This document shows positions 31,911-43,160 of a DNA stretch of 64,000 nucleotides, in pieces. The stretch spans positions 396,001 to 460,000 of the forward strand of contig CAUWAG010000014.1 in NCBI GenBank assembly GCA_963556695.1, given 5' to 3'. The notes below the pieces were generated by a model. The model ran no database searches. It worked only from the letters and a program-made list of their open reading frames with translations, and was not told where the DNA came from. This DNA comes from Anthostomella pinea. Taxonomy: Eukaryota; Ascomycota; Sordariomycetes; Xylariales; Xylariaceae. A program made the translations under genes and the position numbers. Within the stretch, counting starts at the first letter, position 1; each line of letters starts with the position of its first letter.

Positions 31911-33849
31911 AGTAAGCGACGTAGCCACTTACATGGCCACACGCGTGGCGGGAAACCTGAAGCGTCGTACGTTATATTTAAGGGAAAGCCTCCGTTTCAC
32001 TTTCGCTCTGAGACAAACAAAATGGGGTTGCCCTCGCAGGGGGACAATCTTGAAATTCCTAGCCAAGGACATCACGTCTGGGCCACCCTCGTCGACCTGG
32101 ACACAAATGGAACCGATCAACCCAGAAGGAGGGAGGAAGGCTCATGAACCTGTGGCAAGCGCACACTGAGCGTGAAGAGCAGACGAAGAAGGACCAGCTG
32201 CTTGCTCGAGAGAGAGCACGACAGCATGGTGTTGTGACAACCAGGCCTGCAGCTGCGCTGGTCAGGGCTGATGGGATGAAATATTCAGATTCAACGATAT
32301 CTAAGGAAGAAGAGGCAAGGTCGGAAGAGAGAGGGGAAGCTAGGGGTATATATGTACATGAATATGTGGAGGTATTATGTAATACCGTAACAGGTGTAGG
32401 CGAATCAGAAGATACCCATTAAATCGGCAGCCACTCCGATACCCCGAAGACAGGCACTTCCGCCACCGTGATTACGTACGCTGCCCAGCAGCTCGTCAAA
32501 AACGTGCGTCGGAAAACTTTGACCTGAAACGCTACCAGCAAGCTCGGGATGATGCCCTCGCTTGTCTTATACGAAACGATGACACGAAGAAGAATCCAAA
32601 TATCAGAGCGCCCTATCAAGCCGCGCACGCGTCTCTTGAGCTGCAGCAGTATCCGTCTCCGACAACGAGAGCGAGAAGTTCAAGAAATCTTCGTTCTTTC
32701 AAGTCATGCGACGGATTGCGTCTCAAGAGCTTGCTGTTCAGGACAGAGACTTGGTCGAGCATGCCAGAGCTGAAGATGCCAGTTTTGGGCGAATGTCAAC
32801 GGTATCCAGATGTCAGATTCCATCGCAGGATCAAAGGTGGACGCGGTGAATCGATTCCGTGCGCACTAGGTGCCGTCTCCTCCGCGCTTGGAGGTGCGTG
32901 GACTGGGTCGACGGCGGGGAGCGAGAACGACGCCGAATTCTGCGTTGGTGACGCGCTGGCTGGCTCCGGTCGTGGTCGTGGTCCACCGGTAAATCGATCG
33001 CGAGACCGAAACCGCAACCGAGGAGGATAGGTTGCGATGCGAAGTGAATTGAGAACATATCACCAGAAGCAGAACCTACCGCCACCGCCGCCGCTGCTGC
33101 TGGGCGCAGAACCATGACAAGCCAGATTTCTTCCGGGGCAGGGAAGCAGGGCGCAGTGGCTACAACCACGGGGTAAATTGACACCTTGACCTCGAATGGA
33201 ATGGTTTCGTATAAGCAGACAAGCCGATCACGACCGTTCCAACCGGGTCCTGCAGGCACTGCGCCGCACCCGCTCTTTGTCCGGTTCCAGCAACGCCGGA
33301 TGTGGTAGACGAGGAGTTCTACATCTGGACGGCCTCCAGGTCACCCATCGCTTTCCTGGTAACTCTCGGCATCGTCTTTTGTTTCTCAACCAGGCCAGCC
33401 AGGCACCAGACTCGGCCTCATTTCGTCAGGACGCCAATTGTTTTTCCTTCGCTTTGATCTCGAGAGGGTGACGATGGTATTCAGTCACCAAATGCTGTGG
33501 CCTGATCCGAGTACGTTAACTATAACAACATGTCGTTCTTTACCCGCGTTCCATTCCCTACGAAAATTATAGGCTTATCATGAGAAATGACAGAGGTGAC
33601 TGATCGAGCACCATGCTTGAAGGAGAGACTTTAAGATATGTAGCTTAACTTTTTTTTAGGTGTGTTTGGTCGCTTTAAAAATCTGCTGTTGACTGGCTAG
33701 GTATATAGCTAGAAAAGACCTTGTCCTTGCCTTGCAAGATTACATCTCCGCGTTTCGGAGTTGTAGAATTCGCAGCACCATCTTCGCTCGGGCTTGGAGT
33801 GGATCGAGACCGCCTTGTGCGTTTGAAGGTGTCAGCGATCGAATGTTGG
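31911..33849. other. About 1.9 kb without a recognisable gene
   Basis: A charged plus-strand frame (32144-32422, 92 codons from ATG) and another at 32549-32773 are open but unrecognised. In 32660-32790 one frame reads SEKFKKSSFFQVMRRIASQE, discussed under rejected items. The stretch 33480-33700 is AT-rich and without open frames. Confidence 0.4.
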
Positions 33850-35601
33850 TTCGATCGGAGGTGGCGCGCTACCGATCCTCGGCCGGCACCTAGCTGATAC
33901 TCCTTCTCCCGTTCTCTGCCATGCCTATGACCCGCAAGGCCACCGCTGACGGCCCCCATCTATCCATTCGGAGACTTGAAATCAAAATGCCAAAGCGTCT
34001 TGGCGATCACGAGGCTCATCTTGAGATATGCCATGTTCTTCCCGGCGCAGTCACGATAGCCGATGGAGAATGGTGCAAAGGAATCACGCATGACCTTCCT
34101 CTCAGCTTCGGTTGTTTCAGACGCGAGCCATCGCTCCGGAACGAATGTGTGAGCATCCGGAAAGTGTTCCTCGTTGTTGGTGAAGACTATATGTGTTGAC
34201 GCCAACTTGAGTGCCTGGCGGGATGACGTGGCCGTCCACCACGAATGCGTTGCCGTCGCCTGGCTGAAGCTCTCTCCACATGGTGCCTGGTACGGGTGGT
34301 GAAATGCGCATGGTCTCGTCGATGCATACTCGCAGAGATTGGCAGTTTGCTGGCTTAGGCCCAAACCGAATGTTAGCGGCCGTTTCAAAGGCGCCCCTTA
34401 TCTCGTGGGACAGGCGTTGGTAGCATTTCGGATAACGGGATAGGTAGAAGAAGAGAGCGCTCATCGTTGTGGACGTGGAGAAGGCCCCTAAAAATGAATC
34501 AGCATCTCTGCCATCCGCATGACGACTATGTCCCGGCGATCTTGGAAAGACCACCTTGCATCACCAAAATGAGTTGCTAAGCGCTTACCAGCTGGAAAGA
34601 ATGTCACAGCTTCGGACCACATCTCTCTCATCCGAATACCGTCTCCTGGGTCTGTGGCCTCGTCGTTTGCTTTGGAGACTATCGAATAGAGGTCGTGTCG
34701 AATGTGTCTATCCTCAGAAATCCTGAAGCTTATTATCTTTTCAACAAGTTCCTTGTATCGCACTCTCATGGCCTTGGCTCAGAAATGGAGAGCTGATCCG
34801 AGGCGCAATTGATGTAGCCGAAAGAACTGCATGTGAGTATTGACATAGGAGTTGGCTGTCGCCATGCCTTTGCACATAAACCGGTGGGTTTCGTCTGTCT
34901 GAAGGTTGAGAGGGTACCCAAAGGCAAGCAAGCTGACGATGTTGCACGAAACGTATTCGAGGCGGACGGCCATGTTGACAGGGACTGCCCTGCCATCCTT
35001 ACAGGATGTATAGAGCAAGTTGACGAAGGTGTCGACTTGACTCGCTATGACAGGCTCGAAAATGCGCATGGATCGGTCGCTGAATACATGGCTGATGATC
35101 TTGCGTTTCTGTCGATGGGCATGTGGGTCGACGATGTTGAATGATGTAAAAATCCCAGGGCACCGTACCGTCGCCGAGTACACATGGGACTTCAGATTCG
35201 GTCATTGTCGTAGATATCTGTCTGCCGTTAGTGCTGTGCCTCACTGGTGCGAGTGGTTGCCGACCGTGTAAGGCGCGGGCCGTGTTGAACAGCAACTTGT
35301 TAGATCCGTGTCGCACAACTTAGTCATATTCTAGGTGATCTTGTGCCGCAGTGAGGTGAAGATCCTGTCTTAAGGAGTGGTATCCGTTTCGAACATTACA
35401 AAGTTTCGCTAGGAGAGGTCCTGGGTAGCTCCTCAGCGGGTGGAAGAATGCGCGGTAGATGAATACGGTCACCTTCTTGTCAAACACGGTCAGACTCAGA
35501 ATACTTTACAGGGGAAGTGGGTTTGAGCATACAGAGACAAGCAGCATGTTGCTGACGAGCCCGAAGGCAGCCAGCACAGATGAGACCGGACCAGCGCTCA
35601 T
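33850..35601 (-). pseudogene. Cytochrome P450, decayed full-length gene
   Basis: ATG at 35601 opens a hydrophobic membrane anchor (MSAGPVSSVLAAFGLVSNML). In order follow YRAFFHPLRSYPGPLLAKL, VRHGSNKLLFNTARALH with a GTCGGC donor and a spliced IYDND, the C-helix (HAHRQKRKIISHVFSDRSMR), the I-helix (FLGAFSTSTTMSALFFYLSR), ExxR (ETMR), PERW (HTFVPERWL) and the heme loop FAPFSIGYRDCAGKNMAY with the cysteine ligand. The pattern is that of ascomycete microsomal P450s acting on small aromatic or terpenoid substrates. Lesions are a stop after LHLTAAQDHLEYD, a frameshift at about 34185 between GVNTYS and NNEEHFPDAH, and a stop after FKSPNG just before the C-terminal EKEYQL block. At least two introns interrupt the frame. 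Substrate and pathway cannot be told, and no biosynthetic genes flank it. Confidence 0.82.
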
Positions 35602-36288
35602 GGTGGGCTCAAGAAGAGAAGAGACGCAGGGGATTCACACGTCGCAGAAACGCTGCAGCTGGTAATTCGCGTTTCCAACGATCTTGTTGTCCGAGTTGAA
35701 GTATGTAAGAGGGTAGACGACCTCAAGTTATCTGTTGCCTGAGAAGGGAGTCGTCATCGGGAGACCTGACCTGATAAGGTGTGTGCGGTATGCAAATCAT
35801 GTTGGTTGGTCACCAACCAACCAACCAACCGAGGCAGGTCATGTGCTTCACACCCGCATGGACCCCAATGACAAACGTGGCGCTCTGATATAACGTCTTT
35901 AAGTAAGGGGTGGGTTGAGGATCATAGTGAGTCGTGCATCCTTGACGTCCCGGACCCGAAAGCCTTAATCCACAGCCTGTCTTAATATCTGCTGCTTTCT
36001 GATTATATTTGTTCACGTCCAATCTGAGGGTATTTGCGTGAGAATATGGGCTCTCCAAGGCCGTGTAAACCGTGGCTAAGTAGTGATACTCCGGGTAGCT
36101 GCGTAGATCAAAGGCCATGCCGCTTACTGTACTTGACAGAGAAGAAAGAACTTTGCCGCTCCAAAAGGATCGGTCCTCAACCATCTTGACACCAACGACA
36201 ACGGTACTCGGTATTCCAAATAACCTGGGCCTGACCAATTACCTAACTACGCGGCTTCGTGTAATACCTATAGATCAAGACTGGCAAT
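35602..36288. other. Intergenic; inverted AACC repeat
   Basis: No gene is recognised. It contains the short palindromic repeat at 35801-35830. It would hold the promoters of the divergent P450 relic and the plus-strand ORF at 36289. Confidence 0.5.
35801..35830. repeat. GGTT/AACC inverted repeat
   Basis: GTTGGTTGGT is followed by CACC and then four AACC units, giving a stem of nine pairs (TTGGTTGGT with ACCAACCAA) plus surplus AACC units. Confidence 0.8.
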
Positions 36289-37129
36289 ATGTCACAGGAT
36301 CTTCTAACTCAGCAACAGCATGAAAAGCCATCTCGTCTGCCATGGAAATACTGGATCGGCTTCGTCTTTAACTGGACTATTGGCCTTCTCATGTCTGCAG
36401 TGATATATCTTGGCTTGCCGTGGCCACTTGCCGTCCCCGCTGTACCCGGTTTCTTTTATCTGCTTTCACATCTTGGGTCTTTCGTTGCATCAATATTGCT
36501 CGCCCGATTTTGCGAATCGAGCTTAGCGCAGAACCATTACGAACTTTGCAAGCCAAGAGATGTATCGCCTTATATCTTCGGCACGTTTCTGGAGACACAG
36601 GACCGGTTACCCAATATCACTACATTTGCGGCAGAGTTCAACGGGTTCCCCTTCGAATTAGAACTTACAACTTATGACGCAAATCACCTGGCAGGGCCTA
36701 TGGCCTTTACCAACCTGGCAGAGCAGATAACCAAACAAAAACAACTATTTTTCTTGGCGCCCCGCTGTTAGGGCGCAGCCTCGATATCTGCACTAAAGTA
36801 GGCACTTCTCTCAGTAACTGACTATCTTTGCCAAGGCATAAGAGAATTTTTCTCACAAGCCAGATGGCACCCTTCTGCGACGGGCCCCCAAACACGCCCG
36901 TGGCCGTCCTAAAGACAACCACCTGCGGCATGCTCAAATCCCTGGCCCCTAGAAAGACATACGGCCCGGCAACTCCGAGCAGGCTCCGCCAGGTGCTGTT
37001 TGACGACATCGACAGCAACCTGTCACAGGTCTCTGAGGCTGACTTCATTGTTATTTCCCCTCTGAAAAGAAAATCCTGAAAGATTAATGACAGTAGCATT
37101 ACTGTAATAAAATGATCTTAATTAAACAA

Positions 37130-38560
37130 AATCTCTACAGACCAAGCCATTACACGTGATATAGGGAATAAAGCCTCTTCTTCAGAATACCAGGATCAAA
37201 TTGCCAAAATACTGGCTAAAGACAAGCACCTCTATGAAGCCAGGATAACAATATTTCAGGAATGTACTATAGCAGTTAATAAGACACTTAAGAAAGTTAG
37301 AACCGAACTATACTCTCATGCCAAGGAGTTCAGCATTTTCTTCTCTAAATGTCAGAACGAGTGGCTGGAAACCCGAGATCCGCCCAAAAGGAAGACCATT
37401 CCTGGGGGGATAGGGATGGTAAAGCCCACCATGACCTTCGCCCAAGCTGTCTCCTCTAGCCAGCGACAGCATCCACGGACAGTCAACATTACAATAAAGA
37501 AAACACAGCCTGGCGCCCTTATTACTACCAACCAATTAAAGAAGAAACAGGATGATCTCCAGGTATTTGTCCGCATGGATAATAGCCACTTAGAGTCTTA
37601 CAGAATAAAGTCTATACTAAACAGAAGACTTAAGCTCCACCCTTAAGAGCTTAGAGAAGTGACCCGGTACCCCTCCGGATTTACCTTACACCCAAAGAAC
37701 AAGCCAACTTAGGCTAAGCTCCTGGCCTTACGAGAAGAAATCACTGACATTCTCAAGGCAGAAAAGATTAAGACCCACACGGTCTGGCATCACTACAAGG
37801 TCAATGGATGCCCAAGAAAGGTCATCAGTGCGGAAGGGTTGATAATCGACATTACTGACATTATTGTTGCTGATAAAGTTGAAGCCCAAACAGGTGACAG
37901 ACCTTTAAGGTGCATACTTTCAAGGAACACAGTTGATTCTGATCTAGAGACTTCTGTGACGGTCTGACCTCCTCGTAGTCTGTCAACCCATCAGGGTGGC
38001 CTGTGCGCAGCATCATATGACCTGGCACACAAGACGTGTGGCCACAACTGTACTAGGCTAGGTAATAGTGGGGCGGATGGAAGGATCATTAATCCCACCA
38101 GAATTGGCTGGCGGGTCAGATCCTTCTTTCCCTCCCCACCAAGAGATTCTTACACGTAGGTAGTGCAATCAGGACTTTTATGTCCTCATTCTATTTACGC
38201 TTTGTGACAACTACATGGGTGATCTCTCTGCCCCGTGCAACAAAGAAACCATTCATACTTTTTGCTCACTCAATGACCTCGAGGCACATTCAATACTCCC
38301 CCAAGGTTCACCAGTGTGCGAGCTGCTTCAGATACCATGGTAGGAACTACTGATATAAAAAGCAAGTATGTGCACGTTGTGCCAGCACAGTACACCAGGG
38401 GGATTACAAAAAACCAATCCCAAAATGCGTCAATTACAAGGGGTCTCATGCTGCTGACTTTGACAAATGCCCTACACGCCCCAAGGTCGTGAAAGGTATC
38501 ATCTATAAGCACACATTGGAGCAAATCCAGGAAATAAGGCTGGCCGGAGAAAGTGCCAGA
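37130..38560 (+). pseudogene. LINE ORF1 (gag-like), decayed
   Basis: One frame is open from about 37130 to 37646 (AKILAKDKHLYEARITIFQE, KPTMTFAQAVSSSQRQHP, LQVFVRMDNSHLESYRIKSI). After several stops, cysteine-rich zinc knuckles appear at 38300-38475: FHQCASCFRYHG, VCARCASTVHQGDYK, then CVNYKGSHAADFDKCP. These Cys-His clusters are the nucleic-acid-binding knuckles of Tad-type ORF1 proteins. The frame is broken by at least five stops, so no protein can be made. Confidence 0.75.
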
Positions 38561-38699
38561 TCCAGAGCCTTTAATGAAGCAGGCAGAAACCAAGCTGGGT
38601 CAACGCCTAGCAATAATAACAAAGACACCACAATGCAAATCGATACAACAAATACAGCTCATCCCAGAGATGCCGACACCATTGTCGTCAGTCAATGCT

Positions 38700-41600
38700 A
38701 GATACATCAAACAAAACATATCGACACGGGCATCTAGTCATGCATTCTATGAATACAATAAGAGGACAAAAGAGTGCAGGCCTTACAGAGTTAGCCATCA
38801 ACCTGGCTGACTACAAAGGAGAACAAGCAGACATCATTCTGATACAAGAGCCCTGGGTTGGCATACCACCAGGCAGAAGAATGAGAGTAAAGACACAGCC
38901 TAATTACGATATATACTCCCCAGTGGATTCCTGGGACAGCGAAAGTACACGGCCCAGATCTCTCATCTATGTGAGAAAATATCTTTAAGCGGATCAATTT
39001 CGGCCTTACTCTACATAAGACATCACTTAGGTCAAGGTACAAGGCATTATATTTGCTAGCGTCTATGACCATACGATAACCCACAGGAAGTGAATAATAT
39101 TCTGGAAGTATGGACCCCACCCTTTAACTGCGTCATAGCCGGAGATTCCAATACTGGCAATACATCCTGAGACTCAAGCAATCCAGGATATCATGGTGGT
39201 GCTATACTTACACAGACTATGGCAGACCACCAACTAGATCTGATTTCTGAACCAGATGTCCCGACACATGATGACAGAAATGTACTAGATCTGGTGTTCT
39301 TAGATGTGCCCATGGCTAAAGCCTCAGTCAATGATGCACTTCAGTGCACCTCAGATCATAAGACATTACGAATAGTTGTCCCAATTCACCGAGATCTGGC
39401 CCGAATCCCCAAAGCCAATCATTGGATAGTACCGGACGATAAACTATAAGAGCTGACAGATAATGTCCAAATCAGGATTTATGAGCTCCCCTGGCTGGGT
39501 GTATCCCCTGGCCAGGTGGATGCCTTTACACAGAGCTTGATCAACATGATCCACGGCTGTATCAGGACAGTGGGCAAAAAGCCCCGACAATATAGGCCCA
39601 CTGCTTGGTGAAATAATGACTGCAAAGCAGCTGTTCAGACATACAGGGCCCTTTCCAAACAGACTACAAGCCAAGAAGGGCGAATTCAGCCAGACAGGAA
39701 TTTCGCCGCATGGTTCGGAAAGCTAGGAGAGAATACTGGCAGACTCTAATCAATTCAGCAACTGAGCTAAAGGACCTATACAGAATTGTCTCTTGGCACA
39801 AGCTATTAGCAGGATTGCGTTCCTCCCCAATCATTATAAGAGACCAAATATTCGAGTCACAAGAGAGCAAGGCAAATACACTATGTTCAGCCACGCTTGA
39901 ACGAAGTACCTCAGACAACAATATCATCGACCCCTGGTCCGCTAAGATCATACAACCCAAGCCACACATCCCCCTTGAATACCACGTCGGACTGGAAGAG
40001 GCTGAAGGGTGCACTATAGGGACCAAGAGCAACTCCCCGGGAATAGACACCCTCACAGTACAGATTCTGAAAGCTTGCTGGCCAGTCATTAGGGAACATA
40101 TCAGAGCCCTTTTCCAGACCTGTCTACAGATTGGACATCACCCGAAACCATTCAAAGTGGCTGAGGTAGTGATGATCCCAAAACCAGGCAAGAAAGACTA
40201 CTCCAATCCCAGGGCCTACAGACCAATATTGCTATTGTTATGTCTTGGCAAAGGCCTAGAACGACTCATTACAAAAAGATTTACCTGGTTTGTTGTTAAA
40301 CTTGGAATTCTAGCTCCACAACATTTTGGAGCTCTACCAAAGCGCTCTGCCACTGACCTGGTAGCTGCACTCATACACGATATTGAGCAGGCCCTCGACC
40401 AAGGCCTCGTTGCAACGGTAGTCATGTCAGATGTGAAAGGGGCCTTTGACGCTGCCCTAATGGGACGGCTGGTGGTTCGCATGAGAGAACAGGACTGGCC
40501 AGGCTTTCTTATAAGATGAATCCAGTCATTCATGTCCAAGCGGTCCGCAAGGGTTTGGTTTGAAGGTATCATGATTGATATAAAAGCTCTCACTTGCGGG
40601 CTATCATAAGGCTCACCAGCCTCTCTTATCCTTTATATGCTGTATACCGAGCCAATCTGTGCTCAACTTGGGATGAAAAGAAGACGCTTTATATATACAG
40701 ACGACTTAGCAACTCTCTGTATTAGAAAAAACCTTAAGAAAATAGCTACAAAGGCTTCTAAAAATCTTTATTTGCTTAATCAATAGGGACGTAACAACAT
40801 GCTATTAAATTTGACCCCAACAAAACCGAGATTATGCACTTCTTGCGGAAAAAGAACTCATATAATCCTCCCCTTTTTCACAAGACAATAAACAAAATAG
40901 CTAAGCATCCCATGCGATAGCTAAATGTCCTTCTGGATAGAAAACTAAACTTCAAAGATCATGTTTCTCACTGGGCCAAGAAAGCTAGGAAGGTAACAAA
41001 TCACTTTTAAGGACTATGCAACACAGTAAAAGAACTCCCAGTAAAGTCAACCAGGAGGGCTATGAAAGCTTGTGTTATTCTTATTCTTATACATGGCTTA
41101 GAGGTCTGGTACCCAGGAATCGAGAAAGTTGGGAGCTTAGGTGGGATATCAGCATGTCGCATTAAAGGGCTTCTTAGAACAATAGATGCCGTACTACGAA
41201 GAGCGATCAGGGCTATCTTACCAGTCTGGAAAACACACCCTGGACATATCCTACACTTTGAATCGCAGATTCCCCCAGCAGGAGTTCTTACAGAGTCAAT
41301 AAGATGACGTCATGGCCTCTGACTAGGACGAATAGACCAGAGACACCCTCTTGTTGGCAGGCTCCAAATACAAGCTCGCAAGAATCCAATAAGGCTACAA
41401 AAGAGCTTCCAGCTAGTCCTTGACTTCCAGAGACCAACACTTACCAGGCCATCATGGAAAAAGCCCCTAATCCGTAAAGACAAAGACAAAGAAATAGAGC
41501 TCTTCAAGCAATGGCTACAGGAGAGAAACGTGAACACTGACCTTGTCATCTATTCAGATGGATCACAGTTGGACGACCAAGGCACAACCCGCACTAGATG

Positions 41601-42310
41601 GGGTTATACCATCAGGAATGGCGGCACTACACAAGAAGTATACCAGGGAAAGGGCAGACTTCTCCAAGCAGAAGTAGTAGATGCTGAAGTCCATAGTGCT
41701 CTCTAAGGGCTTGCAGCAGCCAGGACAATTGGACACAAAAAATAGTTATATGTCTGCCTGGACAACATGTCAGTGGTAGATGGGCTCAATAGGACTCCAC
41801 CCGAGACATCACAGAACATTTTTTTACGATTTCAAGAACTTGCCATAGCACACACTGCTGGAGTGACCGTCAAGTGGATTCCTAGACACAGAGATATTAA
41901 TGGCAACAAAGCTGCCAACACACTAACAAAAGAGGGTACCATGCTAGAATCAGACACAACAAACCTTCCCACAATCTCATGGGTCAAGAGAGATCTCAAA
42001 AAAAAAAGGCAAAAAATAATTTAATTAGTAATAAAAAGACCAATCAGAACCTAGATATCAAAAAGTATACTCATATATAGTAACTAAAAGAGACCTTATA
42101 TCTTTTAAGAGGAGTACTTTACACAGACTTCTAGCGGCCAGATCTAGACATGGTGACTTTGCCAGATACCACGAACACTTTGGGCATACAGACTCGAATG
42201 ATCACTGCAGCTGTGGTGAGAAGAAAACACCACAATATATTTTCTTTTGTAAGAGGCTGGGGAAAAATCAGCTGCTGCCCAGGTACTTGCCTAGAACAGC
42301 TTGTTTATAA
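38700..42310 (+). pseudogene. LINE ORF2 (EN-RT-RNase H), decayed
   Basis: The endonuclease domain is visible as LAINLADYKGEQADIILIQE-PW and later TSDHKTLRI (the SDH motif). The reverse transcriptase has VVMIPKPGKKDYSNPRAYRP, the catalytic-palm DVKGAFDAA and the active-site box FIYTDDLATL (YTDD in place of the common YADD). Ribonuclease H follows with YSDGSQLDD, DAEVHSAL and WIPRHRDINGNKAAN. A terminal Cys-His cluster CSCGEKKTPQYIFFC closes it. Stops occur throughout. One is CAA-to-TAA inside the GLSQGSP motif (GLS-stop-GSP, about 40606-40608), and one stands where a Trp codon is usual (TGA at about 40517). These fit RIP. Confidence 0.85.
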
Positions 42311-42760
42311 TACTTAGGGGAGAGGAGCACAAAATGGGCAAAATTCAGGGAGAAGAGCAAATTCTTTTCATCAATCTGCCCTTAATAGATAGCTGTTCTT
42401 GAAGGACCAGATCGATGACCCAAGGTCATACCGCCGCAACAACGGGGATGGGCTCGTGAGCGGGACTGACTGTACTTATTATCTTGATACCTCCACAACC
42501 CTGCGATACAGAGGCTCTGGGAGGCGTGGTTTGCACTACTGAGGAGCAATCCCCCACGTTAAATACAAAACAAACAAAACAGGAGTAAAAAGAACGACCT
42601 CGAGACTCCCTGTTTGGATCACGCGGTGCCGAGGGATGTGTACGAGGGAGGACATGAGCGAGCTCTACGATCTGCTAGTTAATAGTGTGAGCTTGACAAC
42701 ACGGACGGTGTATGGCGCGGACAGAAGTTCCACGGCCAAGGAGGAAGTTGTGTAGACTTG

Positions 42761-43160
42761 ACATTATTATTCCCGACCTGCGCACCCACGCGCCCCAATT
42801 CCTGTACAGGCGAGGCATGTATATATCTGCCCCGCAAGAGATATGTCAGATTTAATAAGCTGAAACAGTAAACCACCCACAGGCTGGTGATGCTGGTCAT
42901 CCGACTTGCAACGAAATGCTTCTTTAGAAGATGGCAGACATAAGCAGTACGTTACTGACTCCTTAAAGTCCCGGTAAATATCCTGATGAAGAAATCCCCA
43001 ATCCAGAAAGTCATGCGCCGACGCTGGTGTAGGGAAGACCGAAGAGACGGTCGTTATCTTCCCAGCCTTTACCCAGCCTACGTTGCGGTAGCGATCATCA
43101 ATTCTCTGGTAGCAGGGTCAGTCAAATGGATTGGTGGTACCACGATATCCTAAGAAACAC
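42761..43160. other. Intergenic, no gene seen
   Basis: Short frames only, between the displaced ORF end and the minus-strand coiled-coil gene. Confidence 0.5.

Larger units (their letters stand above)
36790..42580 (+). mobile_element. Tad-type LINE with ORF1, EN, RT and RNase H
   Basis: A nearly full-length non-LTR retrotransposon. In order come an ORF1 gag with CCHC knuckles, an apurinic-endonuclease-like domain, reverse transcriptase and ribonuclease H, then a 3' tail TTAAATACAAAACAAACAAA at about 42560-42580. A C-terminal ribonuclease H and CCHC-bearing ORF1 place it near the Tad1 group common in ascomycetes (family knowledge). Many stops are of the TAA/TAG/TGA type expected from C-to-T or G-to-A change, consistent with RIP. 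The region is more AT-rich than its neighbours. The 5' end lies somewhere between 36750 and 36850 and could not be fixed. Confidence 0.85.
36289..42760 (+). pseudogene. Small membrane-protein gene split by a LINE
   Basis: ATG at 36289 opens a 160-codon frame with no recognised domain. It has a polar N-terminus (MSQDLLTQQQHEKPSR), two adjacent hydrophobic segments (FNWTIGLLMSAVIYLGLPW and VPAVPGFFYLLSHLGSFVAS) and a soluble part ending ...FTNLAEQITKQKQ. There the LINE begins and the frame ends artificially at 36771. On the far side of the LINE (about 42581-42755) a plus-strand frame reads RLPVWITRCRGM, then MSELYDLLVNSVSLTTRTVY, and a stop at about 42753. I infer this is the displaced C-terminus of the same gene. 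The exact join and the target duplication are blurred by the A/C-rich LINE tail. The product before insertion would have been about 210-220 residues with two membrane helices. Confidence 0.45.

Noticed and set aside
32660..32800. Possible peroxin Pex5-like peptide (SEKFKKSSFFQVMRRIASQE)
   Set aside because: The motif resembles the F..LMR.I segment of PTS1 receptors only loosely. No TPR repeat or WxxxF motif was found nearby and the frame is broken on both sides.
36707..37099. 130-codon minus-strand open frame at the LINE 5' end
   Set aside because: It lies across the border of the LINE and antisense to its ORF1, so it is a shadow frame.
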